Positions 6,689-15,738 of a DNA stretch of 53,599 nt are shown in pieces. A program made the position numbers and the translations under genes. The notes under the pieces are model-generated. The model was given only the letters and a program-made list of their open reading frames with translations. It did no database searches and was not told where the DNA came from. The first letter of the stretch is position 1; each line of letters starts with the position of its first letter. The DNA is from Bdellovibrionales bacterium (lineage in GTDB: Bacteria > Bdellovibrionota > UBA1018 > CAIMNF01), in contig JAGWXK010000004.1 of the NCBI GenBank assembly GCA_018969905.1, positions 1 to 53,599 on the forward strand, given 5' to 3'.

Positions 6689-7712
6689 AGCTGTCCGCGT
6701 AGACAAAAAACTCCTGTCGATTGGAGCACAATTGAACTGCGGCAAGATCCCGGAAGCCAAGCTCGGACACCCGCTTCAGGTAGAGCGGGATGCTGCTTGC
6801 AAACTTCCAATCATTCAGCTTCAGGGTCAAAAACCCTTTGTTCAAGGCAAGCTTTGATCCGTGAATGGATCGCAAAAGCTCAAGGACATGATGGATCTCG
6901 TCGAGTGCCTCCAGTGGCGCGAGATTCATGTCGAGCACAAGCCACTCGGGATTCGCCGTTTTCAGGTCGTCACGGGTCAGGGTTTTTGCCGTCTTCTGAA
7001 TGAACTGAAAGCCGGTGTTCTGATGTACGGAAGGATCCACCCGCTTCGGATCAACCCCGGTCACCTTGAACCCGCGTGAAAGCATCGCAGTGGATGCGCC
7101 ACCCGGAGCGCAGCCGACCTCAAGCACCCGGGTTCCAGCCTTGCACTCGGGCTTGAAGCGATGAATCGCCTCTTCCAGCTTCAGATATGCACGCGAAGGA
7201 GCGGTCGCCGGCAGAGAGATGAGCGGCTGATTTCCGGGAGCTGGCTCCATGCCGTCTTGGTGAAGGTGCTTTCCCAAAAACACATGCCCCTCGTCCAGAT
7301 AAATCAGGTCAAACACGTACTCCCCCACCCTTGGAGCGTTGGAAAATCCCTGAAGACCTCCGGATTCCATGAGTTTTTTGATTCGCGCATTTTGCACAAA
7401 TCCTTCCGGCTCATCGCCCGGAACAAAGGTATCGCGTTCAAATGCATGCAACACCGAGCCCTTGGGAATCAGAGGGATCAAACTTTGAAGAGCATCCTCC
7501 CCCTTTCCCTGCCCGACGCTCTCGCCCCAGACCCGGGTAAAAATGCTCTCCGGATTTTGAATGAAGGGAGCCTCACCCGACTCTTCCTTGAAGGTCATGA
7601 AGCCAGGTCGTGAAAATGCAAAACGAAGCGAAGGGTGCGCGCGAAGAACCTCGTCTTTCACGGTTTTCTCGGCCCCGAACTGGCAGGTGGCATAATAGAA
7701 TCTAGGTGTCAT
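6681..7712 (-). CDS. RlmM/FtsJ-like 23S rRNA ribose methyltransferase
   Basis: The protein has 343 residues from ATG 7712 (MTPRFYYATC); an in-frame ATG 7 codons earlier is possible and neither has a strong ribosome site. The N-terminal part resembles the THUMP-like region of RlmM. The C-terminal FtsJ-type SAM-binding domain shows VLEVGCAPGGAST (motif I), VTGVDP, the catalytic Asp in WLVLDMNLAP, and the late Lys in LTLKLNDW, consistent with the K-D-K-E arrangement of 2'-O ribose methyltransferases. RlmM modifies C2498 of 23S rRNA in E. coli; the exact target here is inferred. Confidence 0.75.
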   Translation of the reverse strand: MTPRFYYATCQFGAEKTVKDEVLRAHPSLRFAFSRPGFMTFKEESGEAPFIQNPESIFTRVWGESVGQGKGEDALQSLIPLIPKGSVLHAFERDTFVPGDEPEGFVQNARIKKLMESGGLQGFSNAPRVGEYVFDLIYLDEGHVFLGKHLHQDGMEPAPGNQPLISLPATAPSRAYLKLEEAIHRFKPECKAGTRVLEVGCAPGGASTAMLSRGFKVTGVDPKRVDPSVHQNTGFQFIQKTAKTLTRDDLKTANPEWLVLDMNLAPLEALDEIHHVLELLRSIHGSKLALNKGFLTLKLNDWKFASSIPLYLKRVSELGFRDLAAVQLCSNRQEFFVYADSFK

Positions 7713-7835
7713 AAAGAACCCGGAGCCTATCATGAAACCCTGTGATTGGCAGCCACCTTAAATGGAGTTTTAAATCCGACTCACTTGCCGAAATCCGGTT
7801 GAGGTTTGTCAAAATCCCTTCTACTCTTGAGAGCC

Positions 7836-8387
7836 ATGCAGGCCCTGCTGCGTTCCCTCCTCATTCACGGAGTCATTTTCGGTTCGCTCTGGCTTGCACT
7901 TCGCTCCTCATCCATTCCTGAAGAGATCCCCATCGAACTAACCGAGTTCCTGAGAGCTGCGCAACCCTCGGGCGCCCCGAAACCGAAATCACAGCCCCCA
8001 AAAGCCAAAGCGGTAAACGCCAACTCCGAGTCAGGCACGCCCAGCCTGAGTGCCGCCTCCACCGCCTCTTCCTCCGGGGGGACGGGAATCGGAGAAACCG
8101 TAGTCGAGGAATACGAGGTTTCCGAACTCCCGGTCATCTTGAACGAGGTGCGCGTGCCCTACCCTCCATCTGCCCGAAGCCGGGGCATCCAGGGCTCGGT
8201 GATTTTCGATTTGATTGTCTCCTCCAAAGGCGAAGTCGCCTCCGCAAAGGTTGTGAAATCCCCGGCTCCTGAACTTACCGATGCCGCCCTGAGCGCTGTT
8301 CAAAAGTTCCGGTTCAAACCCGCCCGATTCAAAGACAAACCCGTTGCAATTCAGATTCGCTACACCTATCGTTTTATCCTAGAGTGA
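7836..8387 (+). CDS. tonB: TonB-family energy-transducing protein
   Basis: The protein has 183 residues from ATG 7836 (a TTG 10 codons earlier is the alternative). It is a classic TonB layout: one N-terminal transmembrane helix (SLLIHGVIFGSLWLALR), a Pro/Ala/Ser-rich periplasmic linker with PKPKSQPPKAKA, and a C-terminal TonB domain with YPPSARSRGIQGSVIFDLIV and ALSAVQKFRFKPA. It would link inner-membrane proton-motive force to the outer-membrane receptor encoded next, whose GTG start overlaps its stop. No exbB/exbD are in the window, so the motor partners lie elsewhere. Confidence 0.88.
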   Translation: MQALLRSLLIHGVIFGSLWLALRSSSIPEEIPIELTEFLRAAQPSGAPKPKSQPPKAKAVNANSESGTPSLSAASTASSSGGTGIGETVVEEYEVSELPVILNEVRVPYPPSARSRGIQGSVIFDLIVSSKGEVASAKVVKSPAPELTDAALSAVQKFRFKPARFKDKPVAIQIRYTYRFILE

Positions 8388-10615
8388 CGGGGAAATTCTT
8401 TCATCTGAGTTTGTTTTTCATTTCTGTTCTTCTTTGCGCAGGTAACGCCCATGCCGCGTTTCAGATCGAAGGAAAACTCCTGATCAAGGGCACGAGCGAT
8501 CCGCTACCTGAGGCCAATATTTTTCTGCTTCCGGACAAATTGAAGGTTACCACCGACAGTGATGGCTCCTTCCTGATCGAAGGCATCGAATCAAGCCAGG
8601 TGACCCTGATCGTAAACACGCCGGGCTATCAAAAACTGGAAGAAAGCCTTGCTCTTGAAGGTGATTTGAAACGAACCTTCCGCATCGAACCCACAGCCGC
8701 CCTCGATTATGAAACGACCATTCAATCGAGCGAAGATCGGGATCAGGTAAAACGCACTTTGAGCAAAAAAAGTGCGGCACTCCAACCCGGGGCGGGCTCT
8801 GATCCGATTCGTGCGGTACAAAACCTTCCGGGCGTGAATCGTGCGCAAGGGTTCACCTCCCAGGTCATCATTCAAGGATCCGCTCCCGAGGACACGCGCT
8901 ACACGATCGATGGTCATGAGATTCCGCTGATTTTCCACTTCGGGGGCTTAAGCTCCGTATTCAATCCGGACCTTACCGAAAGCTTTGATTTTTTATCCGC
9001 AGGATACCAAAGCAATTATGGACGCGCGATGGGCGGGCTTTTGAACCTGAATACCCGGGATGTAAAAAACAAGCGCATCAAGGGCTCCGCGTTCATCGAT
9101 ACCTTCAACTCGGGTGCAACGATTGAAACTCCGGTGGGAGAAAAGGGACAACTCGCAGTAGGCGGCCGAATCAGTTATGTCGGACAGGTGCTGAAGGCGA
9201 TTTTCAAGGATAACGAGGATTTCGCCCTGACCGTCGCTCCCTCCTACGGAGATTTGAGTGTGATCTATCAGCGTCCGCTCTCTTCGCGGCTTGATTTCAA
9301 ATGGGTGATGATCGGCTCCCAGGACTCGCTTGATTTTGTCGCGAACAATGCGCTTGGAAACGACCCCGCTCTTCGGGGAAACTTCTCAAACAAGATCGGA
9401 TTCTTCAGGATCATTCCGGAATTTCAATGGACACACTCCGCACGGTCCAAAACAAAATTTTCGGTGGGATTTGGTCGCGACTTCATCAATACCGATATCG
9501 GCTCGAACTACTTCAACCTGCGCACCCTCACCACGACCGTTCGCGCCGAGAACCGCACACGAGTCGACGACACCCTGACCCTTGCATACGGAATGGACCA
9601 TAGGTTTGCGTCTGCGGATGTCTCTTTCAGACTTCCCGTATTCAACAACGAGGGCGGAGTCGCAAATCCCCTCTCGGTCGGCGAATCCCGCAATGCGGAT
9701 CTCAAGCAGGTTCCCTCGAATCTCATCGGATTGTATTTCAATCCCGTGTACAAACCATCACTTGATTCACCTTGGACCTTTTATCCGGGTTTTCGGATTG
9801 ATTACTTCGCCCAGATCTCCGATTTGAAGCTGGGCCCAAGACTTGGTGCCCGCTATCAGCTTTTGCCCGATCTTGCATTGAATGCCGCAGGCGGACTCTA
9901 CGCCCAACCTCCTCGCGAGCAGGAGTCCTCGGCGAGCTTTGGAAACCCCGACATCCGGGCTCCTGAATGCTGGCACATCAAACTTGGTGCGAACAAGGAT
10001 CTCTCCGCAAGCTGGTCCCGCGGCTCCGAGGCCTACACGGGATTTTTCGGGCGCTGGTTTCGGAATCTCATCATTCCGGACATCAGAACCAACTTCTCGA
10101 ACCTTGGCTCAGGGCAGGCCATCGGTTGGGAAAACAGCGTGAAGTACAATTTTGAACCCTGGAATTTTTTTGGAAGCTACACCCTTTCGCGCTCCACCCG
10201 GGAAGATCCGAACCGTGCGAGCTATCTCTACCAGTTTGATCAGACTCATTTCCTTACCCTGATTGCTGGAGTGAACCTCAAAGGAAACTGGCGGATTTCA
10301 AGCAGGTTTCGGTACGTCACGGGTCCGCTCGATACGATTCCAATCGGCGCAGTTGGAGACCTCGACAATGATGTATTCATTCCGATTCGGGGAAATCTCT
10401 TCAACCAAAGGCTTGATGCCTTCACGATGCTGGATCTTCGAATCGACAAAAAGTGGATCTATGAAACCTGGTCACTCTCGTTGTACCTCGACATCCTGAA
10501 CGTTCTGAACCGCCAAAACACCGAAGGATTGCAATTCAGCTATGACTACTCGCTCAGCGAGCCCGTCAGAGGCTTCCCCATTCTTCCGACCTTCGGGCTG
10601 AAGGGAGAATTTTGA
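8384..10615 (+). CDS. TonB-dependent outer-membrane receptor with carboxypeptidase-regulatory-like N-domain
   Basis: A 743-residue protein starting at GTG 8384, coupled to tonB by a GTGA overlap. Order: signal peptide ending NAHA, a carboxypeptidase-regulatory-like beta-sandwich (about 25-110: LIKGTSDPLPEANIFLL ... SDGSFLIEGI), a plug domain (about 135-225: IRAVQNLPGVNRAQG, DTRYTIDGHEIP), then a 22-strand-type barrel ending in the Phe expected of outer-membrane proteins (KGEF). The N-domain design is common in receptors for larger organic ligands, but no substrate can be assigned. The lipoprotein encoded directly after it may be a surface or periplasmic partner. Confidence 0.92.
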   Translation: MTGKFFHLSLFFISVLLCAGNAHAAFQIEGKLLIKGTSDPLPEANIFLLPDKLKVTTDSDGSFLIEGIESSQVTLIVNTPGYQKLEESLALEGDLKRTFRIEPTAALDYETTIQSSEDRDQVKRTLSKKSAALQPGAGSDPIRAVQNLPGVNRAQGFTSQVIIQGSAPEDTRYTIDGHEIPLIFHFGGLSSVFNPDLTESFDFLSAGYQSNYGRAMGGLLNLNTRDVKNKRIKGSAFIDTFNSGATIETPVGEKGQLAVGGRISYVGQVLKAIFKDNEDFALTVAPSYGDLSVIYQRPLSSRLDFKWVMIGSQDSLDFVANNALGNDPALRGNFSNKIGFFRIIPEFQWTHSARSKTKFSVGFGRDFINTDIGSNYFNLRTLTTTVRAENRTRVDDTLTLAYGMDHRFASADVSFRLPVFNNEGGVANPLSVGESRNADLKQVPSNLIGLYFNPVYKPSLDSPWTFYPGFRIDYFAQISDLKLGPRLGARYQLLPDLALNAAGGLYAQPPREQESSASFGNPDIRAPECWHIKLGANKDLSASWSRGSEAYTGFFGRWFRNLIIPDIRTNFSNLGSGQAIGWENSVKYNFEPWNFFGSYTLSRSTREDPNRASYLYQFDQTHFLTLIAGVNLKGNWRISSRFRYVTGPLDTIPIGAVGDLDNDVFIPIRGNLFNQRLDAFTMLDLRIDKKWIYETWSLSLYLDILNVLNRQNTEGLQFSYDYSLSEPVRGFPILPTFGLKGEF

Positions 10616-11646
10616 TGAAAAGATCCATCACCAAATTAAGGACACTCCTCATTCCAGGCGTTATGATTACTGCAGTTCTCGCTTCAGGCTGTGGGAGCGA
10701 GAAAATGCCAAAATACTCTGTGCTTCAGGGTCTCCGGGTGATCGGTCTTTTGACCAATCCCCCCGAAGTCGGATTTGATGGCGTTTCAACCTTCACGCCC
10801 GCAAGCTTCAACCTGACCCCGGTCATCAGTGACCTCTACGGTGCGGGGCGAGGGCTAAGTTACAATCTCTACCACTGCATTGACCCGGGAATCGGTCTTG
10901 GCGCGATTCCCACCTGTTCGGGGAATCCAACCCGTGTGAATGTCGCAGTTGCCCAGATCATTTCCTCTCCGAGCGGAAGTTTCGAAGCAACCGTGAATCG
11001 AACAGGTGCACTTGCGCCAATTTCGATCACCCTCGATCCTGCAACTCTGGGTGCGGGGGTGATGACGCTTTATGCTTCAAAGTTTCAAGGCCTGAGTACA
11101 GCCCAGAAGTTCAATGGATTTTCAATCTTGATCTTCTTTGAACTCTACCCGACTGCCGATGAGTCAAAAAAGGTCACCACATTCAAGCGCCTGATTGTCT
11201 CAGGGCCCGCGAAGACAATCAAAAACTCGAATCCTTCCGCACTCACCTTTCTCGATGGTGGTACCGACCTGAGCTCCACGCAAACCCTGCCAACCACGAA
11301 GAGCTCCATTGATGCTTTCGTGGATCCGGGGGATTTTCAAATCTATCCGGTGATGGACTCTTCTGGAAATACCTCCTCAACCACTGAAGTTATCGAGACG
11401 GTATGGTTCCTGACCGGCCCCGAGGATGTGAAGTGCTCAAAAGACAAGGACTGCACCACGGATGGCCTTTTCAGTCTTTCGCGTTCGCGCCCGGGTGAAC
11501 TCAATGCATTTACACCGCCCTCAGTTTCCCTGCCCTCCACCCGCGGGCGCGTCTTGATTGGAATCGCAAAGGACAATCGTGGCGGGTCCACCCTTACCAG
11601 AATCTGCGATGAGAACGGGAATCCTCCGGGCACGCTTTGTCCCTGA
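10615..11646 (+). CDS. Lipoprotein of unknown function, partner of the TonB-dependent receptor
   Basis: The protein has 343 residues. ATG 10615 shares a base with the receptor stop (TGATG) and has AAGGGAG 7 bases upstream, which sets the start one codon after the ORF-track choice. A type II signal peptide ends in the lipobox LASGC. The mature part is beta-rich with several Cys pairs (YHCIDPG...IPTCSG; VKCSKDKDC), suggesting disulphide-stabilised extracytoplasmic domains. I do not recognise a family. The tight coupling to tonB and the receptor suggests a shared transport or surface-binding role, which is inference. Confidence 0.8.
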   Translation: MKRSITKLRTLLIPGVMITAVLASGCGSEKMPKYSVLQGLRVIGLLTNPPEVGFDGVSTFTPASFNLTPVISDLYGAGRGLSYNLYHCIDPGIGLGAIPTCSGNPTRVNVAVAQIISSPSGSFEATVNRTGALAPISITLDPATLGAGVMTLYASKFQGLSTAQKFNGFSILIFFELYPTADESKKVTTFKRLIVSGPAKTIKNSNPSALTFLDGGTDLSSTQTLPTTKSSIDAFVDPGDFQIYPVMDSSGNTSSTTEVIETVWFLTGPEDVKCSKDKDCTTDGLFSLSRSRPGELNAFTPPSVSLPSTRGRVLIGIAKDNRGGSTLTRICDENGNPPGTLCP

Positions 11647-11723
11647 AGGCACCTCCGACCCGCAGCGCAACACCACCGATTTCGTGCTCGCCAGCTCCCT
11701 TGATTTTGATTAATCTTTAGCCC

Positions 11724-12176
11724 ATGAAACCAAGCAATGAAAATCGCTTTGAACATGAGTTTATCGAGGATTTTGAGGATGGTGCCTGTATTTTTGAAGA
11801 GGGCGACACGGGCCGTGATCTATACATCATTCAATCGGGCGCGGTTCAGATCAAAAAGAACACGCCAAAAGGTCCGATCGAGATGGCGGTGTTTCAAAAG
11901 GGAGATTTTTTCGGTGACATGGCCCTGCTCCAAAGCCTTCCCCGCTATGCAAGCGCCTACGCAAAAGGAAATACCAAACTTCTCATATTGAAACCGGGCG
12001 GATTCCTGATGAAGATCCGTCGTGATCCGACCTTCGCCTTTGAGATGCTCCAGCAACTGAGTTTTCGGGTGAAGATGTCGAATGATCGTTTGCTTGAGGT
12101 ATTGCGGAGAAATCAACTCCCCATGGAAGAGGTCCAGGGGATTCTGAATCTCCTCGGAGGCGGAGAGCGTCCGTGA
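11724..12176 (+). CDS. Cyclic-nucleotide-binding domain protein
   Basis: This 150-residue protein is almost entirely a cNMP-binding beta-barrel: DGACIFEEGDTGRDLYIIQSGAVQI, then GDFFGDMALLQSLPRYASAYA, which holds the phosphate-binding-cassette pattern G-[ED]-x-x-x-L-x(n)-P-R-x-A, including the Arg that binds the cyclic phosphate. A short helical tail replaces the DNA-binding domain of CRP, so it is unlikely to be a transcription factor. The next gene, a metallophosphoesterase, starts with a GTG overlapping its stop, suggesting the two act together. Confidence 0.85.
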   Translation: MKPSNENRFEHEFIEDFEDGACIFEEGDTGRDLYIIQSGAVQIKKNTPKGPIEMAVFQKGDFFGDMALLQSLPRYASAYAKGNTKLLILKPGGFLMKIRRDPTFAFEMLQQLSFRVKMSNDRLLEVLRRNQLPMEEVQGILNLLGGGERP

Positions 12177-12898
12177 TCACTTCCATTCGAACTGATCGTC
12201 TGGTGGTCATTTCCGATCTGCATCTTGGGAATCCTTTCTCAAATGCAAAGAAGAAAGTGCTGCCGTTCTTGAAGTGGGCTGCTCGAGAGAAATACGACAT
12301 CTGCATCAACGGGGACGGCCTCGAGATCGCACAAGCCAGCTTCTCGAAGGTTGCCTTTGAGGTGCCCGAGTTCTTTCGCGTCCTTGGGGATTTCAAACGA
12401 GCTGGCCGCGAGGTGTACTATGTGACCGGGAACCATGACATTGCGCTTGAGCACTTCCTCGAGGACTGGGGCATGATGAAGGTGTCCCCCTTTTTGAATG
12501 TTACCTCGGGCCGCACACGTATAAGGATCGAGCACGGGCACATTTATGATCCATTTTTTGTGAAATACCCGCGCCTCTACGAGACCCTCACTCATCTGGG
12601 AGGCTACCTTTTAAAGGTTCACCCCGAACTGTACCGGGCTTGGATTTCCTTTGAGCGATTCACCTCCAAAATGCGGGCACGGAAAACTGGAATATTGGGC
12701 GAAAAACCTGAATTTCGCGAAGCAGCACTCGAGCTTTCGCGCCGCGGCTTTGATGCAATCGTCCTTGGCCACACGCATCATCCGGGCGAGTCCACCCTTG
12801 AGACCGGCTCTCGTTATTTGAATCCGGGCTCCTGGATGCTGACCCCTCACTATGTAAGCATTCATTCCGGTGAAGTCAGCCTCAAGGAATGGCGATAA
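12173..12898 (+). CDS. Calcineurin-like metallophosphoesterase (LpxH-like)
   Basis: The 241 residues carry all five metallophosphoesterase blocks: SDLHLG, GDG, GNHD, EHGH and GHTHHPG. Size and layout resemble UDP-2,3-diacylglucosamine pyrophosphatase (LpxH) and related YbbF-type enzymes, with a helical insert in the middle. The second block reads INGDGLE rather than GDxF/GDLF, so LpxH activity in lipid A synthesis is not certain; another phosphodiester or phospholipid head group is possible. The GTG start overlaps the cyclic-nucleotide-binding gene. Confidence 0.82.
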   Translation: MITSIRTDRLVVISDLHLGNPFSNAKKKVLPFLKWAAREKYDICINGDGLEIAQASFSKVAFEVPEFFRVLGDFKRAGREVYYVTGNHDIALEHFLEDWGMMKVSPFLNVTSGRTRIRIEHGHIYDPFFVKYPRLYETLTHLGGYLLKVHPELYRAWISFERFTSKMRARKTGILGEKPEFREAALELSRRGFDAIVLGHTHHPGESTLETGSRYLNPGSWMLTPHYVSIHSGEVSLKEWR

Positions 12899-13227
12899 TG
12901 TTGGCAGTTCTTAAGATTACACTTAGCAGCATTCTGATTTGGGCCGCCTCTGAGGCAGGAAAACGGGGCGGAATCATGGGTGCACTTATGGTTTCCTTGC
13001 CACTAACCTCGATTCTTACCCTTTCCTGGGTTTGGTTTGAAACCAAGGATACCGAAAAGCTCGCCTCCATGAGTACCGAGATTCTTTGGTTTCTTGCTCC
13101 TTCTACGGTTCTTTTTTTTGTTCTTCCCCTGCTCCTCAGACGTGGTCTTGGATTTCCTTTTGCGATGCTGGCTGGAATATTTCTGACCATGATCAGTTAC
13201 GCATTTCTTTTCAAGATTCGCTCATGA
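12898..13227 (+). CDS. DUF3147 family small membrane protein
   Basis: This 109-residue protein has four hydrophobic helices. ATG 12898 overlaps the previous stop (TAATG) and has AAGGA about 10 bases upstream, so it is preferred over the ORF-track ATG 12889, which would sit on the ribosome site. The pattern GKRGGIMGALMVSLPLTSIL is that of DUF3147. Function of the family is unknown; the inner membrane is the likely site. Confidence 0.8.
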   Translation: MLAVLKITLSSILIWAASEAGKRGGIMGALMVSLPLTSILTLSWVWFETKDTEKLASMSTEILWFLAPSTVLFFVLPLLLRRGLGFPFAMLAGIFLTMISYAFLFKIRS

Positions 13228-13253
13228 TAGTTTTCTAAAAAAAAGGGGGCTTC

Positions 13254-13748
13254 ATGGAATCAGGACTTCGTCTTCGTTCGCGCGTTCACCTCGTCAGTAT
13301 CTTTCTTTTTCTCTTCACCACGGCAACGGCTCTTGCCAGTCCGGCGTGTCTGAACTTTCTCGGGGAGGAAATCCAGCTCAACAATGAGCAGGTGTTAAAT
13401 TGGAAGAAAGTGACGCCAAACCAGTATCTGGATCGGGCAAAGGTCAAGGGCGTTGTGCAGGACATTTATCCGGCCAGAAAAACCCATTATCATTTTCAGA
13501 TCAAGATCGGACCGAAAGAAAAAGACACCTTGGAACTGATTTACAACATCAGTTTCGGAGCCATTGATCGAATCGTACCTGGAATGAACGTGGTTGCCTG
13601 CGGAGATTACATTACATCCAATGCTCCGACCGAAGTCTATCAGCCTTCACCCGACGGCGCGATCATTCATTGGCTCCATCGCAGTCCGAGGCCGAATCGC
13701 CACCCCCACGGCTATCTTGAACTCGATGGCGTGGTTTACGGCGATTGA
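13254..13748 (+). CDS. Secreted DUF3465 protein
   Basis: This 164-residue protein starts at ATG 13254 with a strong AAGGGGG site 4 bases upstream. A signal peptide (LVSIFLFLFTTATALAS) precedes a small OB-fold-like domain with HYHFQIKI, YNISFGAIDRIVPGMNVVACGDYI and GAIIHWLHRSP...HGYLELDGVVYG. This is the DUF3465 pattern, where the HW-x-H-x-x-P...G segment is the hallmark. The periplasmic role is unknown. Confidence 0.8.
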   Translation: MESGLRLRSRVHLVSIFLFLFTTATALASPACLNFLGEEIQLNNEQVLNWKKVTPNQYLDRAKVKGVVQDIYPARKTHYHFQIKIGPKEKDTLELIYNISFGAIDRIVPGMNVVACGDYITSNAPTEVYQPSPDGAIIHWLHRSPRPNRHPHGYLELDGVVYGD

Positions 13749-13769
13749 TCTCCGCTTGCGGATATCTTC

Positions 13770-14972
13770 CTAGTGAATCGTTGGCCCTTTTCCGCGAATT
13801 GGACCTGTCTTGAAATCAATGGGCTTTACTCCCATCCGCTCGAGCATTTGCCAGAGATCCTCTTTGATTCCGGAGGTGACCAGATACTCGAGTTTGATTT
13901 TTGAGCTTAGCTCCAGAAACTCCAGGATCTCGCGATCCTCGAGCATTTGACGCTCCGGCGACTTCAACCCTTTTCGATCCTTTGTGAATTCCTCGACCGT
14001 CATCGGATGCCTCTTGGTCTTGAGTTCAAGCCAGGTGTCGATCCCTTCCGAACTCCGGACCACGTCGATTTCTTTTTGTTTGATCCATCTTTGAATGAAG
14101 TCGAGCTTCTTCTCGACTGAAACCATCACTGCGTCCTTGAACTGATTTTGAATTGCCATCGATTGGAACACGTTCGGATAATCCTGCTCGAGCTTATGAA
14201 AAAATTCGGGATCCACTCGGACCCTCTCTCGAACCAGAGCCATCTTTTTTTCCAAGGCGGCCACGACCTCCGGCATTTCAGAGAGCAGGGTGGATGCAGT
14301 CTTTACCTTGGGAATTCCGGCAATTGCATAAAGCTCGCCCATCATCCCGAACACATTGCTCTGAAACCCCTCCACTCCACTCTTCACCTGGTCAAAGCCA
14401 CGATCCGCATGGAACTCACTGATCTTTGCCCGAAGCTCCTTTACCTTTCTTTGGTAGCTTGATTCGATCCCAGGCGCCTTCTCGGGATTCGTTTTCCTAA
14501 GCTCCACCATCCAATGCGCGAGTCCATCCTCGAAAATCGAAAACCTCGACTCGTAAAAACTCACGTAGTCATGGGCATTCGGCTTTTTTCGGAAGGCCTC
14601 GATGAACTCTTCCTCAAAACGGGGAAGATCGAGTTGGTAATGACAAATGTCATCGAGCAAAAACACAAGCTCCGGATTCTTCTCGCCTAAGGATTCCTTT
14701 CCTACTGGAACAAAAGGCTCCCACGGGTGCTCCAACTTCATCTTTCGATAGGGGCGGTTTAAGGCAAGGATCTCGTCTCCCTCTCCCCAGGTCGTGCGAA
14801 GCCCGTTCTTTCCATGAATGGCAATCCGCTCCTGCCGATATTGAAGAAAGGACGTGCTTTGAAGCACATGGCGGAGGCTCTCCGGGCAGTCACGAGTTCC
14901 CGAGAACGAAACGCTCGATGCGAGAACCAGAAGTCCAAGAAATCCAAGATGTTTTGCAAAGCGCCCGAGCAT
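13770..14972 (-). CDS. Secreted protein with PD-(D/E)XK nuclease-like motif
   Basis: A 400-residue protein with a signal peptide (LGFLGLLVLASSVSFSG) and a helical middle. Near residues 295-320 it reads QKEIDVVRSSEGIDTWLELKTK, which matches the catalytic core of the PD-(D/E)XK superfamily: E/D-x-D in one strand, then E-x-K (ELK) in the next after a short turn. If real, this is an exported nuclease-fold protein. The family as a whole I do not recognise, and a motif match alone is weak. It is convergent with the DUF3465 gene and is preceded by a 94-bp gap to the next minus-strand gene. Confidence 0.6.
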   Translation of the reverse strand: MLGRFAKHLGFLGLLVLASSVSFSGTRDCPESLRHVLQSTSFLQYRQERIAIHGKNGLRTTWGEGDEILALNRPYRKMKLEHPWEPFVPVGKESLGEKNPELVFLLDDICHYQLDLPRFEEEFIEAFRKKPNAHDYVSFYESRFSIFEDGLAHWMVELRKTNPEKAPGIESSYQRKVKELRAKISEFHADRGFDQVKSGVEGFQSNVFGMMGELYAIAGIPKVKTASTLLSEMPEVVAALEKKMALVRERVRVDPEFFHKLEQDYPNVFQSMAIQNQFKDAVMVSVEKKLDFIQRWIKQKEIDVVRSSEGIDTWLELKTKRHPMTVEEFTKDRKGLKSPERQMLEDREILEFLELSSKIKLEYLVTSGIKEDLWQMLERMGVKPIDFKTGPIRGKGPTIH

Positions 14973-15066
14973 GACTTTTCCTTATCGGCTGGGGACGGGG
15001 GGAGCTTTACGAATGAGGGCAAAACGACCTGGCAAATTTAAAGCATACTCCATAAATATCATAGAC

Positions 15067-15738
15067 TTAGGCTCCACGAAACACACCCTCGATCAGATGC
15101 GTCTGCCGGGGCGTGATCCGCCACTGCCAGTAGCGATAGTTGCCTGAAGTTCCCTCAAACAAATCCGGCGCATGGTGGGCATTCACTTCGATGCTGCCTG
15201 ATCTTGGACTCCGAACATAGATCCATTCCTTCATTTTTGGCAAAAGCGCCTTCTCGGGACGCGCGTCCTCCAGGTCAAAATCAATTTCATACCCCGAAAG
15301 CGCATCATGGAAAGATGCCCACTCGCGATCCTTGAGATGGGTCTCAAGGCTTTTCTTAAGCCTGTGGGTGCTTGGAATCTCGATTTGGCCCAAGACATTG
15401 CAAAACAAAACAGCGGAGCCGTCTTTGGGCAACTGCTCGATCGGATCGGCCCCTAAAAACCGAAATCCGGATTTTTTCCAAACCGGACGGACCCCATGAA
15501 TCCGCTCAAAAATCATTCGGGCCCACGGATCCGGCTCATAGGCGTAAACGGTCTCAAAGCGTTTTAAAAACACTGTCGGCAAGGAATAGCCCGCAGAAGG
15601 CCCAATCAAGGTAAGGTCCTTTGATTTTGGATTCCAAGCGTCTAGAAAGGAAGCAACGCTGCTTTGATGGCCGCTCCATAGCGCATTTTCAAATCGCAGA
15701 GCACGCAGGTGATAAAACACTCCCCCGCTCCGGATCAC
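15067..15738 (-). CDS. SAM-methyltransferase-like protein of unknown target
   Basis: This 223-residue protein has a Rossmann-type pattern: LTLIGPSAGYSLP (glycine-rich loop), VYAYEPDPWAR (acidic end of beta-2, where SAM ribose is bound) and AVLFCNVLGQIEIP (motif IV position). No substrate-specific motif was recognised. Its ATG overlaps the murB stop (ATGA), making it the last gene of a long minus-strand run. Methyltransferase activity is inferred from the fold pattern. Confidence 0.6.
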   Translation of the reverse strand: MIRSGGVFYHLRALRFENALWSGHQSSVASFLDAWNPKSKDLTLIGPSAGYSLPTVFLKRFETVYAYEPDPWARMIFERIHGVRPVWKKSGFRFLGADPIEQLPKDGSAVLFCNVLGQIEIPSTHRLKKSLETHLKDREWASFHDALSGYEIDFDLEDARPEKALLPKMKEWIYVRSPRSGSIEVNAHHAPDLFEGTSGNYRYWQWRITPRQTHLIEGVFRGA

